DNA from: Nakamurella multipartita DSM 44233
GTDB lineage: Bacteria > Actinomycetota > Actinomycetes > Mycobacteriales > Nakamurellaceae
NCBI RefSeq assembly: GCF_000024365.1
Contig: NC_013235.1
Span: 1,488,001-1,552,000 of the forward strand
Direction: 5' to 3'
Length of the DNA: 64,000 nt
Shown here: positions 39,478 through 49,197 of the stretch, in pieces
Layout: each line of letters opens with the position of its first letter
Position numbering within the stretch: position 1 is the first letter of the stretch
The notes under the pieces: model-generated
Database searches by the model: none
Seen by the model: only the letters and a program-made list of their open reading frames with translations
Told to the model about the DNA's origin: nothing
Translations under genes and position numbers: made by a program

Positions 39478-40760
39478 GCCACCGCCGGGCCGAGCATCCG
39501 CGTCCACATGTCCGCGAACCCGGGCAGGGTCTTGGCCGTGGTCGCCACGTCGTCGACGAGCACCCCGGGCACCCGCAGCCCGACGATGGCTCCGGCCGTG
39601 GCCATCCGGTGGTCGGCGAAGGCGGCCCAGGGGCCCCCGTGCAGCGGTTGGGGGTGAATGGTGAACCCGTCCGGCGCCTCGTCGACCCGGCCGCCGACCG
39701 CCTGGATGTCCTGGGCCAGCGCGGCCAGCCGGTCGGTCTCGTGCCCGCGCAGGTGACCGATCCCGGTCAGCCGGGACGGTCCGTCGGCGAACAGGGCGAT
39801 GGCCGCCACGGTCGGGGTCAGCTCGCCGACGTCGTGCAGGTCGGCGGTCAGCCCGCGCAGCCGGTCCGGCCCGGAGACGGTCAGCCCGTCCGGTCCGATC
39901 GACACCCGCGCGCCCATGGCGGTGAGCAGGCCGCGGATGGCGTCCCCGGCCTGGGTGGTGGCCGCGGGCCAGTGCGGGACGGTGACGGTGCCGCCGGTGA
40001 CTGCGGCGGCCGCCAGGAACGGGGTCGCGTTGGACAGGTCCGGCTCGATGGTGCTGGTCCACGGCTGGACCGGCCCGGGCTCGACCCGCCACCGGTCCGG
40101 GGTCGCGTCGTCGACCCGCACCCCGACGCCGCGCAGCGCCTGCACGGTCATCTCGATGTGCGGCAACGAGGGCACGGCCGCGCCCTCGTGCCGCACCTCG
40201 ATGCCGCCGGCGAAGGAGGGGGCGGACAGCAAGAGCCCGGAGACGAACTGCGACGAGGCGCTGGCATCGATCCGCACCGTGCCGCCGGGGACCCGGCCGT
40301 CGGCGTGCACGGTGAACGGCAGCCGGTCGCCGTCCACGCGCACCCCGAGCGCCCGCAGTGCGTCGAGCACCGTGGCCATCGGCCGCCGGCGGGCGGCCTC
40401 GTCGCCGTCGAAGATGATCGGTCCGGTGGCCGTCGCGGCCAGCGGCGGCAGGAACCGCATCACGGTTCCGGCCAGCCCGCAGTCCACGTGGGCCGGACCG
40501 GCCAGTGGCGCCGGCGTCACCAGCCAGTCCCGTCCCCCCGGGCCGGCGGACTCGATGCCGGTGCCCAGGGCCCGCAGCGCCGCGGCCATCAGGTCGGTGT
40601 CCCGGCTGCGCAGCGGAGCCGGGATCAACGACGGCGCCACGGCCTGCGCCGCGAGCACCAGGGCCCGGTTGGTCAGCGACTTGGAGCCGGGCACGGGGAC
40701 CGTGGCGGTCACCGGTGCATCGGCGGTCGGGGCGGGCCAGGGAGCCAGTGCGGTGGTCAC
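39474..40760 (-). CDS. aroA: 3-phosphoshikimate 1-carboxyvinyltransferase (EPSP synthase)
   Basis: Sixth step of the shikimate pathway: shikimate 3-phosphate plus PEP to [20 protein letters not shown] near the N-terminus binds phosphate, [14 protein letters not shown] and [10 protein letters not shown] are core motifs, and [13 protein letters not shown] and the C-terminal [13 protein letters not shown] carry active-site residues. The start is GTG at 40760 (428 residues), close to WPAPTA as in relatives; an in-frame GTG at 40778 is possible. Confidence 0.94.
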   Translation of the reverse strand: MTTALAPWPAPTADAPVTATVPVPGSKSLTNRALVLAAQAVAPSLIPAPLRSRDTDLMAAALRALGTGIESAGPGGRDWLVTPAPLAGPAHVDCGLAGTVMRFLPPLAATATGPIIFDGDEAARRRPMATVLDALRALGVRVDGDRLPFTVHADGRVPGGTVRIDASASSQFVSGLLLSAPSFAGGIEVRHEGAAVPSLPHIEMTVQALRGVGVRVDDATPDRWRVEPGPVQPWTSTIEPDLSNATPFLAAAAVTGGTVTVPHWPAATTQAGDAIRGLLTAMGARVSIGPDGLTVSGPDRLRGLTADLHDVGELTPTVAAIALFADGPSRLTGIGHLRGHETDRLAALAQDIQAVGGRVDEAPDGFTIHPQPLHGGPWAAFADHRMATAGAIVGLRVPGVLVDDVATTAKTLPGFADMWTRMLGPAVA

Positions 40761-40788
40761 CGGTCCATGATCTCGCACCGCCCCCGGA

Positions 40789-42672
40789 TCATGGGTAGCT
40801 GACCACGGTGACCGGGACGTCGGGGTTGGCGATGGTGGACGACCCGCCGACGCCGTTGATGACGTTCTGGATGCCGCCCTTGCCGTTGGCCGGGTCCAGG
40901 AAGATGGTCAGCAGGTTGGTCAGGCTGCCGGCCTTGAGCCCGGTGGGCACCTCGAAGGCGTTGGCGGCGTAGACGTCCACACCCTGGTTGAAGAAGCTGT
41001 AGCTGCCCATCCCGGTCCCGCTGAACGAGCGCACGCCGTCGGCCACCTTCCGCGCCGGGTAGCCGAGCTCACCCGAGGGCTGGGTCCAGGCCGCCTGGTT
41101 CGGCGGGTCGTACGGCAGCTCGTTCTGGTAGAACACCACCCGCCCGTTGTCGCCGTTCCAGATGGTCTCGGTCTTCTGGTAGTGCTCGACGAACAGGCCG
41201 TAGGCGGTGACGTTGTCCCCGTTGACGATCAGCCCGGTGTCGGCCGTGTTCACGGTCCAGCCGACCCCGTTGCCATGGTCGGCCCGCCAGGCCCAGATGT
41301 TGTCCAGGATGGTGTTGTCGCTGTTCACCACGATGCTGGTGGTCGCCCGGCCGGCGGCGGCACCGCCGATGCGGACGAACACGTCGTGCAGCACGGTGGG
41401 GTTGCCCCGGCTGCTGCTGCACTGCCCGCCGGGCGTGCCGACCTGCACGAGCACGGGGGAGTTGACCGGGCCGGCGTCGATGGTCACCCCGGCGACGTCC
41501 ACCCCGGGCACGTCGCCGATGGTGATCGCCGCGTTGCCGTTCTGGGGGATCAGGGTCGCGTAGCCCAGGCCGAGGATCAGCGTGTTCGGCCGGGTGACGG
41601 TGATCGGCCGGTCGAGCTGGTAGACCCCGGGAGTGAGCAGCAGCTGCTTGCCGCGGGCCAGCGCGGCGTTGATCGTGCGGGCGTCGTCGCCCGGCCGGGC
41701 CACGTAGAAGTTCTCGATCGACTGGGACGAGCCCTTGGGGTTGCCGGAGGCCCATGTGGTGCCGCTGCTGTTGCGCTGGACGGCGGGCACGAACACGCGG
41801 TACCGGCCGCGGTCGTCCTGGTACAGGAACGGGGATTCCTTGGTCACCGGACTCTTGGCCACCGTGGTGTACGGGCCGCCGCAGGCGGTGGCCGCCGGGA
41901 AGCAGGTGGCCGGGGCGCCCTCGACGCCGGAGAACACCTGGTTCCAGACGCCGTTGGTCCAGGTGCTGACCGTGCTGTTGCGGGTCATCCACTGCTGCTG
42001 GGAGCCGTTGATCACGGTCCCGTCGAACTTCGAGTCGGCGATGAACCCGCCGCTGGCGAAGGACGGATTGGTGCAGTAGTCCATCAGCGTGGTCTGGCCG
42101 CCGGTGACGTGCACCCGACGCATCGGCGCCGCCTGCGACACCGCCCAGAATTCGCCGGCGTAGCACCCGGCGGTCGGCTTGTCGGTGACCGCGATGGTCA
42201 GGTTGGACAGCGAGCGCCAGAAGTTGTTCAGCGCGATGCAATGGTCGCCGTAGCACTGGTTGTGGACGTTGATCGTTCCGTTGATGATCACGTCCCCGGG
42301 CAGCCGGCCCAGGCCGGCCACGCTGGTGTAGTAGCCGACCTCGAAATTCAGCGGCTCCGTGGCACTGCCGTAGGTGCCCGGTTCGAACAGCAACGCGAAC
42401 CGGTCGGCCGCGAACTCGTTGCTCTTCTGCTTGTTGAAGACCGCTGTCGCTGCGGCCTCGATCTCGGCCGCCGACATGCTCGGGTCGAAGATCGTCACGT
42501 TCGGGCCCAGGTCGGGTTGCCAGGGTCCACTGCCCCCGCCACTGCTCCCACCATGGCCGCCACCGCCCCAGCCACGGTCGCCGGTGGCGGCGTTCGCGAC
42601 GGGCGCCACCAGGGTGGCGGCCAGCACGGCCACCACGAGCACGGACAGTCGGAGCATGCGGGTCAGCGCCAT
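40789..42672 (-). CDS. Secreted beta-helix protein (GH55/pectate-lyase-like)
   Basis: Extracellular protein of 627 residues. The signal peptide (about 1-29, ending VANAA) is followed by a Gly-rich linker. Two right-handed beta-helix halves follow, as in GH55 exo-beta-1,3-glucanases and pectate-lyase-fold proteins: the first near 60-260, the second near 330-560 ([51 protein letters not shown]). Close relatives are often left with misleading names. The catalytic residues cannot be assigned by eye, so the substrate is open. A CelR/CebR-like operator upstream argues for a beta-glucan or cellulose link. Confidence 0.72.
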   Translation of the reverse strand: MALTRMLRLSVLVVAVLAATLVAPVANAATGDRGWGGGGHGGSSGGGSGPWQPDLGPNVTIFDPSMSAAEIEAAATAVFNKQKSNEFAADRFALLFEPGTYGSATEPLNFEVGYYTSVAGLGRLPGDVIINGTINVHNQCYGDHCIALNNFWRSLSNLTIAVTDKPTAGCYAGEFWAVSQAAPMRRVHVTGGQTTLMDYCTNPSFASGGFIADSKFDGTVINGSQQQWMTRNSTVSTWTNGVWNQVFSGVEGAPATCFPAATACGGPYTTVAKSPVTKESPFLYQDDRGRYRVFVPAVQRNSSGTTWASGNPKGSSQSIENFYVARPGDDARTINAALARGKQLLLTPGVYQLDRPITVTRPNTLILGLGYATLIPQNGNAAITIGDVPGVDVAGVTIDAGPVNSPVLVQVGTPGGQCSSSRGNPTVLHDVFVRIGGAAAGRATTSIVVNSDNTILDNIWAWRADHGNGVGWTVNTADTGLIVNGDNVTAYGLFVEHYQKTETIWNGDNGRVVFYQNELPYDPPNQAAWTQPSGELGYPARKVADGVRSFSGTGMGSYSFFNQGVDVYAANAFEVPTGLKAGSLTNLLTIFLDPANGKGGIQNVINGVGGSSTIANPDVPVTVVSYP

Positions 42673-43000
42673 CGATGCACCACCGGGGAGAGAGGTCGTC
42701 CGGGACTCGCCTGTGTACGGACTGTGCCGGTCCGCTCACGTGCGGCCATGAGTATGCATCCGCTCGGTTGAGCCCGCCCGGTGAACCGGGAGCGCTCCCA
42801 CCTTTGGTCGTCGGCCGGCCTTCCGGACCCGCATCGGCCCGGCGATGACCGTCGGATGACGCCGGGATGACCACCGGTCGCGTCTTGTTCGATCGCACAG
42901 CAGGGGGCGGCCCGGACCGGAGAAGTTTGGCAATCCGGTGACTGTCGGGCCCGCCGGAGCGTCGGCGATTCTCAACTCGCCACGCCGTCCCAGCCCCTAG
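42673..43000. other. Gap between the beta-helix gene and the IS element
   Basis: About 330 bases with no gene. It holds the promoter region of the beta-helix gene including the CelR/CebR-like palindrome at 42787-42800. Its right end is probably the former upstream region of the permease gene, now separated from it by the IS element. No other clear structure seen. Confidence 0.6.
42787..42800. promoter_or_regulatory. CelR/CebR-type LacI-family operator
   Basis: CGGGAGCGCTCCCA matches 13 of 14 bases of TGGGAGCGCTCCCA, the operator of CelR (Thermobifida) and CebR (Streptomyces), which release DNA on binding cellobiose or similar. The 12-base core GGGAGCGCTCCC is a perfect palindrome. It lies about 115 bp upstream of the secreted beta-helix gene start. 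Confidence 0.7.
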
Positions 43001-44798
43001 GACGCTCCTGAATTATCCGTATGTCGGCCCCTGTTGATCTTGTGGGTTCGGGATGATCTTGGTGTGCAGGGTCGGTCGCGGGATCAGCGTGAGTTGTTGG
43101 ATGCCGAGTCGGTAGTCGGTGGGCTGCTCAAGCCGGGCAGCGTGTTCGCGTTTCTGGCCGCGCACCGTCGGGAGGTGTTCCCGGACGGCATGTTCGCGGA
43201 TCTGTTTCCGTCGGGTCGGGGCCGCCCGTCAGTGCCGGCCGACGTGATGGCGTCGGTGATTGTGCTGCAGGCTCTGCACGGCCTGTCCGACGCGGACACG
43301 GTGGACTCGGTGACGTTCGATCTGCGGTGGAAGGCAGCGTGCGGGTTACCGGTGACCGCTGCGGCGTTCCATGCCACGACATTGACGTACTGGCGGCGTC
43401 GGCTGGCCGCTTCGCAGTCGCCGAACCGGATCTTCGACGCGGTCCGCCAGGTCGTGGACCAGACCGGGGTGCTGGCTGGAAAGAGCAGGCGAGCGTTGGA
43501 TTCCACGATCCTGGACGACGCGGTCGCCACCCAGGACACGGTCACCCAGTTGATCGCGGCGATCCGCCGGGTCCGCCGCGAGGTACCCGGCGCCGCCGAG
43601 GTCGTCGGCGAGCACTGCTCGGCTCACGACTATGACGACCCGGGCAAACCGGCGATCGCCTGGAACGATCAGCAGGCCCGCGAGGCCCTTGTCGATGCGC
43701 TGGTCACCGACGCGCATCGGGTGCTGGGACACCTGCCCGACCAGGAGCTCGGACCGAAGGCGGCGGACGCGGTCGCCCTCTTGGCGTTGGTCGCCGGGCA
43801 GGACGTGGAACCGGTCGAGGGCTCGGACGGCACCGACGGACGGTGGCGGATCGCGCAGCGGGTCGCCCCGGACCGGGTGATCTCCACCGTGGACCCGGAG
43901 GCGCGGCACGCCCACAAGACCGTCCACCGGCGGCAGGACGGGTTCAAGGCACACATCGCGGTCGAACCCGACACCGGTCTGGTCACCGCCTGCGCGGTGA
44001 CCATGGCCAGCGGACGCGGCAACAGCGACGCCGAGGTTGGACCCACCTTGCTGGCACAGGAGACCGAAAAGCTGCACGTGCTGGCCGATTCGGCGTACGG
44101 ATCGGGATCCGCGCGGGCCGAACTGGACCATGCCGGGCACATCGCGTTGATCAAGCCGTTCCCGCTGCGGTCGGCCGTGCCGGACGGGTTCACCCTGGAC
44201 GACTTCACCGTCGACCCCGAGGCCAGGACGGCCACCTGCCCGAACGGGGTGACCCGGTCGATCACCGCGCAATGGTCCGTCACCTTCGGAGCGGCTTGCC
44301 GCGGCTGCCCGCTCCGGGCCCAATGCACGACCAGCGACGCCGGTCGATCGCTGAAGCTGACCGAGTACGAAAGCCTGCTCAGGGCGGCCCGTCGACAAGC
44401 GGAAACCGAGGACTTCCAACAGGTCTACCGACGGCACCGGCCGATGGTCGAACGATCGATCTCCTGGCTGGTCCGCGGCAACCGCAAAGTCCGCTACCGC
44501 GGCGTCGCCAAGAACGACCACTGGTGGCACCACCGCGCCGCTGCGATCAACCTCAGGCGAATGCTCACCCTCGGGCTGACGCGGGTGAGCGGGACGTGGA
44601 CCATTGCACCGGCCTGACCGGCCGGCACGAGACCTCACCGGGCCGTGAGCAACGGCCCGTCCCTCCGATCAGTCAGGAGAATCATCCAGGGCCGGGCGAC
44701 GACTCAGGACCACGCCTGACAGCCCGATCACGCGCGAACGCTCCCACTGTCCCAAAGCGAACTCCCGAACCCACAAGTGACCGTTATTCAGGAGCGTC
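43001..44798 (+). mobile_element. IS1182-family insertion sequence, complete
   Basis: A 1,798-bp element. Its ends are perfect 13-bp inverted repeats, GACGCTCCTGAAT at 43001-43013 and the complement at 44786-44798. Subterminal 15-bp inverted copies of CTTGTGGGTTCGGGA lie at 43039-43053 and 44763-44777. It is flanked by a CTAG duplication (42997-43000 and 44799-44802). One full-length transposase gene fills it. The 44618-44798 stretch is IS end without a gene. Everything expected of an active element is intact. Confidence 0.93.
43064..44617 (+). CDS. IS1182-family DDE transposase
   Basis: Transposase of 517 residues. The N-terminal DUF772 region (about 20-105) includes VFAFLAAHRREVFPDGMFADLF and WKAACGLPVTAAAFHATTLTYWRRRL. 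The DDE core includes ALDSTILDDAV (first Asp), HVLADSAYGSGSAR (second) and, near the end, HRPMVERSISWLVRGNRKVRYRG, with the catalytic Glu and the family's conserved end. A four-Cys stretch (CPNG...CRGCPLRAQC) lies before it. GTG at 43064 gives the usual MQGRSRDQRELLD start; TTG at 43034 is an alternative. No frame disruption. Confidence 0.94.
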   Translation: MQGRSRDQRELLDAESVVGGLLKPGSVFAFLAAHRREVFPDGMFADLFPSGRGRPSVPADVMASVIVLQALHGLSDADTVDSVTFDLRWKAACGLPVTAAAFHATTLTYWRRRLAASQSPNRIFDAVRQVVDQTGVLAGKSRRALDSTILDDAVATQDTVTQLIAAIRRVRREVPGAAEVVGEHCSAHDYDDPGKPAIAWNDQQAREALVDALVTDAHRVLGHLPDQELGPKAADAVALLALVAGQDVEPVEGSDGTDGRWRIAQRVAPDRVISTVDPEARHAHKTVHRRQDGFKAHIAVEPDTGLVTACAVTMASGRGNSDAEVGPTLLAQETEKLHVLADSAYGSGSARAELDHAGHIALIKPFPLRSAVPDGFTLDDFTVDPEARTATCPNGVTRSITAQWSVTFGAACRGCPLRAQCTTSDAGRSLKLTEYESLLRAARRQAETEDFQQVYRRHRPMVERSISWLVRGNRKVRYRGVAKNDHWWHHRAAAINLRRMLTLGLTRVSGTWTIAPA

Positions 44799-44811
44799 CT
44801 AGAGGACATCC

Positions 44812-46738
44812 ATGACGACAACCGCTCCCACCCCGACGCCGGCCAAGCGCGTCCACCCGGTCGACGAGGTCCTGCCCGTCCCGAAGCTGGCCGCCTACGG
44901 GTTTCAGCACGTGCTCGCCTTCTACGCCGGCGCCGTGCTGGTGCCCATCCTGGTGGCCAACGCGCTCGGCCTGTCCAGCGAGCAGCTCATCCACCTGATC
45001 AACGCCGACCTGTTCACCTGCGGCATCGCCTCGATCATCCAGTCCGTCGGATTCTGGAAGATCGGGGTGAAACTGCCGCTGCTGCAGGGCGTCACGTTCA
45101 CCGCGGTGAGCCCGATGATCGCCATCGGGCTGGCCGTCGGCGGCGGTACGCAGGGCCTGCTGGCCATCTACGGCGCGGTCATCGTGGCCGGTCTGCTGAC
45201 CTTCTTCGCGGCCCCGTACTTCGCCAAGCTGCTGCGGTACTTCCCGCCGGTGGTGACCGGTTCGGTCATCCTGATCATCGGCATCGCGTTGCTGCCGGTC
45301 GCCGCCAACGACATCGTGAACGGTCAGACCACGATGGCCATGCAGGATCCGGTGCTGCTCAAGAACATCGCCTACGCCATGGGCACCCTGTTCCTGATCG
45401 TGGCCATCCAGCGCATCTTCCGCGGGTTCCTGGGCACCATCGCGGTGCTGCTCGGCCTGGTCATCGGCACGCTGGTGGCCTGGGGCCTGGGTGACGCCCA
45501 CTTCGATGCGGTGACCGATTCCTCCTGGTTCGGCTACACCTCGCCGTTCTACTTCGGCTGGCCCACCTTCAGCATCACCGCGATCCTGTCCATGGTCGTG
45601 GTCATGCTGATCACCGCGGTGGAGACCACCGGCGACGTCTACGCGACCGGCGAGATCGTCGGCAAGCGGATCGTCAAGGAGGACATCGCCCGGGCGCTGC
45701 GGGCCGACGGCGTGTCCACCACCCTGGGCGGCGTCCTGAACTCGTTCCCGTACACCTGCTTCGCCGAGAACGTCGGCCTGGTCCGGCTGACCCAGGTCAA
45801 GAGCCGCTGGGTGGTCTGCTCGGCCGGCGTCATCATGATCGTCCTGGGCTCGCTGCCCAAGGCGGCGGCGATCGTCGCCGGCATCCCGCACCCGGTGCTG
45901 GGCGGGGCCGCGCTGGCCATGTTCGCGGCCGTCGCCGTGGTCGGCATCCAGACCCTGCAGAAGGTGGACTTCAACGACCACCGCAACATCGTCATCGTCG
46001 GCACCAGCGTGGGGCTGGGCATGATGGTGACCGCGCAGCCGTACATCGCGTTCGCCTTCCCCGAATGGGCGCAGATCATCTTCGGGTCCGGCATCACCCT
46101 GGGCGCCCTGTGCGCCATCGTGCTCAACATCGTCTTCTTCCACATCCCGGGCGGGCACGGTCCGGGCGTCGCGGGGCGGCCCGGCCACGACCTGGTCACC
46201 CTGGACGAGGTCAACGGGATGGACCAGGACAAGTTCGTCGAGACGTTCTCGTTCCTGACCGAGGGCGTGAGCTGGCCGGCCGAGCGGGCGTGGATCGAGC
46301 GGCCGTTCGGGCGACACGCTGGAGTTGCGGGCGGCCTTCCACGACGCCCTGCTCACCGGCAGCCCGGCGGAGCAACTGGCCTTGATGAACTCGTTCCACG
46401 ACCTGGGCAGCGAGGAGGCCGGGACCGCCTACCTGGCCGATCACGCCGCCGGTGTCATCGGCATGGACGAGCAGGAGCATGCGGACATCCTGAAGATGGC
46501 GCGCGCCTATCGGGCCAAGTTCGGCTTCCCGCTGGTGATCTGCGCCAAGGAGGTCGACCGGTACGAGCGGGTGCTCAACGCCGGCTGGGACCGGATGGCC
46601 AACTCGGCCGGAGTCGAGCGGGCGGCGAACCTGGTGGAGATCGCCAAGATCGCCAACAGCCGGTTCGACGAGCTGGTGGCCGACGCCAACCCGATCGCCG
46701 CGGCCCGGGCCGGGGTGACCCGCTCAGAGCAGGTGTAA
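44812..46738 (+). pseudogene. Purine/uracil-xanthine permease fused to OHCU decarboxylase, frameshifted in the decarboxylase part
   Basis: Residues 1 to about 460 are an intact NCS2 (NAT) permease: PVDEVLPVPKLAAYGFQHVLAFYAGAV, some 12 hydrophobic segments, and the signature NSFPYTCFAENVGLVRLTQVKSRWV. The frame then continues into an OHCU decarboxylase domain (LDEVNGMDQDKFVETF ... RAWIERPFG). At GGG 46309-46311 the reading switches by +1; removing one G restores GDTLELRAAFHDALLTG and the rest of the domain to the stop at 46736-46738. Left unshifted, the frame runs to 46899 across pucR with no similarity. Only AGAGGA and the ATG separate the start from the IS element. Sequencing error at the G-run is possible. 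Confidence 0.8.
46325..46738 (+). other. C-terminal part of the OHCU decarboxylase domain (shifted frame)
   Basis: OHCU decarboxylase makes S-allantoin in urate breakdown. This segment holds most of the domain: NSFHDLGSEEAG (likely the catalytic His of HPDLA), GMDEQEHADILKMARAYRAKFGFPLVICAK and the C-terminal helix IAKIANSRFDELV. It lacks the first 45 or so residues, which lie in the permease frame. A TTG at 46325 could start it, but no ribosome site is seen. It overlaps the pucR end by 15 bp, tail to tail. Confidence 0.7.
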
Positions 46739-48355
46739 CGCCAGGTAGACATCGGCCCGGTCGTCCATGCGGCTCAGGTCCCGTCCGGTCAGCTCCTCGA
46801 CCCGGGCGATCCGGTACCGCACGGTGTTCAGGTGCAGATGCAGGCGCTGCGCGGTCCGGCTCCACGAGCCGTTGGCGTCCAGGAACGCGCGCAGCGTGAC
46901 CACCAGGTCCGCGCCGGTGCGCCGGTCGTACTCGACGACGTCCTGCAGGACGGCGGTCGCGAACGACCGGCGCAGCCGGTCCGGCACCGCGGACAGCAAC
47001 ATGATCGCCGAGGTGGCCCGGTCGCCCGAGGCCACCCGGACGCCTCGGTCGGCCGGATCACCGGGCCGGCCGGAGGCCAGCAACCGGGCGTAGCGGGCGG
47101 CTCGTAGGGCCCCGGCCAGCCCGGCCGGTTCGGTGGGCCGGCTGACGCCGACGTCCAGCCGGATCCCGGGCAGCGCCGGTCCGAGCCGGAGCAGGGCCCG
47201 GCGGACGGTGTCGGCGGCGATCGATCCGGCGGTCCCGGCCGGGTTCTCCTGGTCGCTGTCCGGCCCGGCCCCCGGCATGGACACCAGCGCGACCGCCAGG
47301 CCCTGCGCATCGGACCCGACCACCGGAGTGGACAGATGACTGACCGCCTCCCCGAGCAGGCTGCCGACCAGGCCCAGCGGCGTGGTCGAGCCGATCGCCT
47401 GGGCCACCACGGCCACGGTCGGCCGGGTCAGGTCCAGGCCCAGTTGGCGCAGCAGGATCGGGATCTCCGGGCGCTCGGCGTCCTCGTCCAGCAGGGTGAT
47501 GACCTGATCGGTGAGTTCCCGGCGCGCCCGGATGGGCTCTTCGGTCCGCCGTCGTTCCAGGGCCGCGATCGCGGCCAGCTCGTTGAACGGATCGACGGTG
47601 TCCGGGTCCTCCCCGGGCTCGGGCCGGTCGGCCGGCCGGTTGCCGGGCAGGTCGGCGATCACGAACCAGGCCAGCGCCCGGTGCTGGGACGCCGGGCCGA
47701 CCAGGAAGGCGGTGCCCGAACCGGTTGCGGTGCTGACCCGGGTCGGGAACCGTTGCGCGGCCAGCGCCTGCCCGACCAGCAGATCCACGTCCGGCTCGGC
47801 CAACGGCGCGGTGGACGAGGCGATCTGCCGGCCGGTCGAGGTCAGCACCCGGCAGCTCAGGCCGGTCTCCCGGGCGATCCGCCGGACCAGCTCGTCCAGG
47901 GTCTGCCCGGCGGCCATCTCGGCCAGCAGTTGCCGTTGCCGGATCAACCCGTCGGTCAGCCGGCCCAGCCGCCGCTGCGCCTGCTGCCCGGCCACGAACT
48001 CGGTGACCTGGGCGAAGGAGACGGAGGCCGGCACCGCCAGCAGTGGCAGGCTCCACCGGCGGCAGGCGGCGACCACGTCCTCGGGGACGAAATCGAACAG
48101 TGCCTCACCGACGATGAGCGCGGCTGCCCCGGATTCCACCAGCCGCCGGACGAACGGATCGCTGTCCCCCGGACCGGTGCGCCACATCATTCCGGTCATC
48201 AGGGTCTGGCCGGGGGTGAGGTAGCGGCTGGGGTCGGGCAGGTCGGTGGTGTAGATCCAGCCCAGCGGGCGGGCCAGATCCTGCGCGTCGCCGTGCAGCG
48301 CGCGAATGCCCAGCTCCGGCGCGGCGAGCAGGTCGGTCAGCCTCATCGTGATCAT
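46724..48355 (-). CDS. pucR: PucR family transcriptional regulator
   Basis: A 543-residue regulator of purine catabolism type. An N-terminal PucR domain (about 4-120, RLTDLLAAPELGIRALHGDAQDLARPLGWIYTTDL) is followed by a GAF-like middle region and a C-terminal PucR-type helix-turn-helix (about 485-540: FLDANGSWSRTAQRLHLHLNTVRYRI). It lies between the permease-OHCU gene and the xanthine-dehydrogenase-like genes and is divergent from the latter over 59 bp, so it probably controls them. ATG at 48355, or ATG at 48346. Confidence 0.9.
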   Translation of the reverse strand: MITMRLTDLLAAPELGIRALHGDAQDLARPLGWIYTTDLPDPSRYLTPGQTLMTGMMWRTGPGDSDPFVRRLVESGAAALIVGEALFDFVPEDVVAACRRWSLPLLAVPASVSFAQVTEFVAGQQAQRRLGRLTDGLIRQRQLLAEMAAGQTLDELVRRIARETGLSCRVLTSTGRQIASSTAPLAEPDVDLLVGQALAAQRFPTRVSTATGSGTAFLVGPASQHRALAWFVIADLPGNRPADRPEPGEDPDTVDPFNELAAIAALERRRTEEPIRARRELTDQVITLLDEDAERPEIPILLRQLGLDLTRPTVAVVAQAIGSTTPLGLVGSLLGEAVSHLSTPVVGSDAQGLAVALVSMPGAGPDSDQENPAGTAGSIAADTVRRALLRLGPALPGIRLDVGVSRPTEPAGLAGALRAARYARLLASGRPGDPADRGVRVASGDRATSAIMLLSAVPDRLRRSFATAVLQDVVEYDRRTGADLVVTLRAFLDANGSWSRTAQRLHLHLNTVRYRIARVEELTGRDLSRMDDRADVYLALHLL

Positions 48356-48378
48356 TCTGCGCCCGTCGCACGGGTGTT

Positions 48379-48397
48379 ACCGGCCGGTCATGCCGGT
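48379..48397. promoter_or_regulatory. Candidate PucR operator
   Basis: ACCGGC-N7-GCCGGT, a perfect 6-bp inverted repeat in the 59-bp region between pucR and the dehydrogenase genes. In GC-rich DNA such repeats arise by chance, so this rests mainly on position. Confidence 0.3.
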
Positions 48398-48414
48398 GGG
48401 ATGGGCTCGCCGTC

Positions 48415-49197
48415 GTGGACCTGACCTCCGTCGCCGGCTATCGCGCCGCCACCTGCCGCGCCGACCTGGCCCTCGCGCCCGGCGAGGTCTTCCTGGGCGG
48501 CGGGACCTGGCTCTATTCCGAACCGCAGCCGGAGGTCACCGGGCTGGTCGATCTGACCGCAATGGGGTGGGCCCCGTTGGAACCGTTGCCCGGCGGCGGG
48601 CTGCGGGTCGGCGCCACCTGCACGATCGCCGAGCTCGCCGCGGCCCGGCCGTTCTTCCTCCAGTGCGCGACGGCGTTGCTCGCCTCGGTCAAGGTCTGGC
48701 GGATGGCCACCGTCGGCGGCAACATCTGCCGCTCGTTCGCCGCGGCGGCCATGGTCTCGCTCGCGGTCACGCTGGACGGGGTCGCCGAGATCTGGACGCC
48801 GGACGGCGGGTCCTACCGGATCCGGGTCGCGGAGATGATCACCGGCAACGGCACGAACACGCTGCGGCCGGGGGAGGTGCTGCGGGCGGTCGACCTGCCC
48901 GGGGCGGCGCTGGCCGGGCGGACCGCGTTCCGGCAGATCGCCCTGGCCACCCTCGGCCGGTCCGGGGCGGTGGTGACCGGACGGGCGGACCCGGACGGGG
49001 CGCTGACCCTGGTGATCACCGCGGCGACCCTGCGCCCGGTGGTGCTGCGGTACCCGGGCCACCCGTCGGCGGATCAGCTGGCCGCCGACGTCGCCGCCGT
49101 GGATGCGTACTACACCGATCCGCTCGGCCCGGCCGACTGGCGCCGGCAGGTCAGCGGAGTGCTGCTCGACGAGATCCGACAGGAGTTGCGCAGATGA
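48415..49197 (+). CDS. Xanthine-dehydrogenase-type FAD-binding subunit
   Basis: Medium subunit of a molybdenum hydroxylase, 260 residues. FLGGGTWLYSEPQPEVTGLVDL is the FAD pyrophosphate-binding motif; VKVWRMATVGGNICRSF is the second FAD motif (ATVGGNI). It relays electrons from the Mo/Fe-S subunit to FAD and on to NAD or another acceptor. GTG at 48415. Its stop overlaps the start of the next gene by 4 bp (ATGA), so subunits are coupled. Confidence 0.9.
   Translation: MDLTSVAGYRAATCRADLALAPGEVFLGGGTWLYSEPQPEVTGLVDLTAMGWAPLEPLPGGGLRVGATCTIAELAAARPFFLQCATALLASVKVWRMATVGGNICRSFAAAAMVSLAVTLDGVAEIWTPDGGSYRIRVAEMITGNGTNTLRPGEVLRAVDLPGAALAGRTAFRQIALATLGRSGAVVTGRADPDGALTLVITAATLRPVVLRYPGHPSADQLAADVAAVDAYYTDPLGPADWRRQVSGVLLDEIRQELRR

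Noticed and set aside
46312-46899. Continuation of the permease frame past the G-run to 46899
   Set aside because: Similarity to OHCU decarboxylase stops at the G-run and resumes one frame over; the rest is a shadow frame and runs over pucR.
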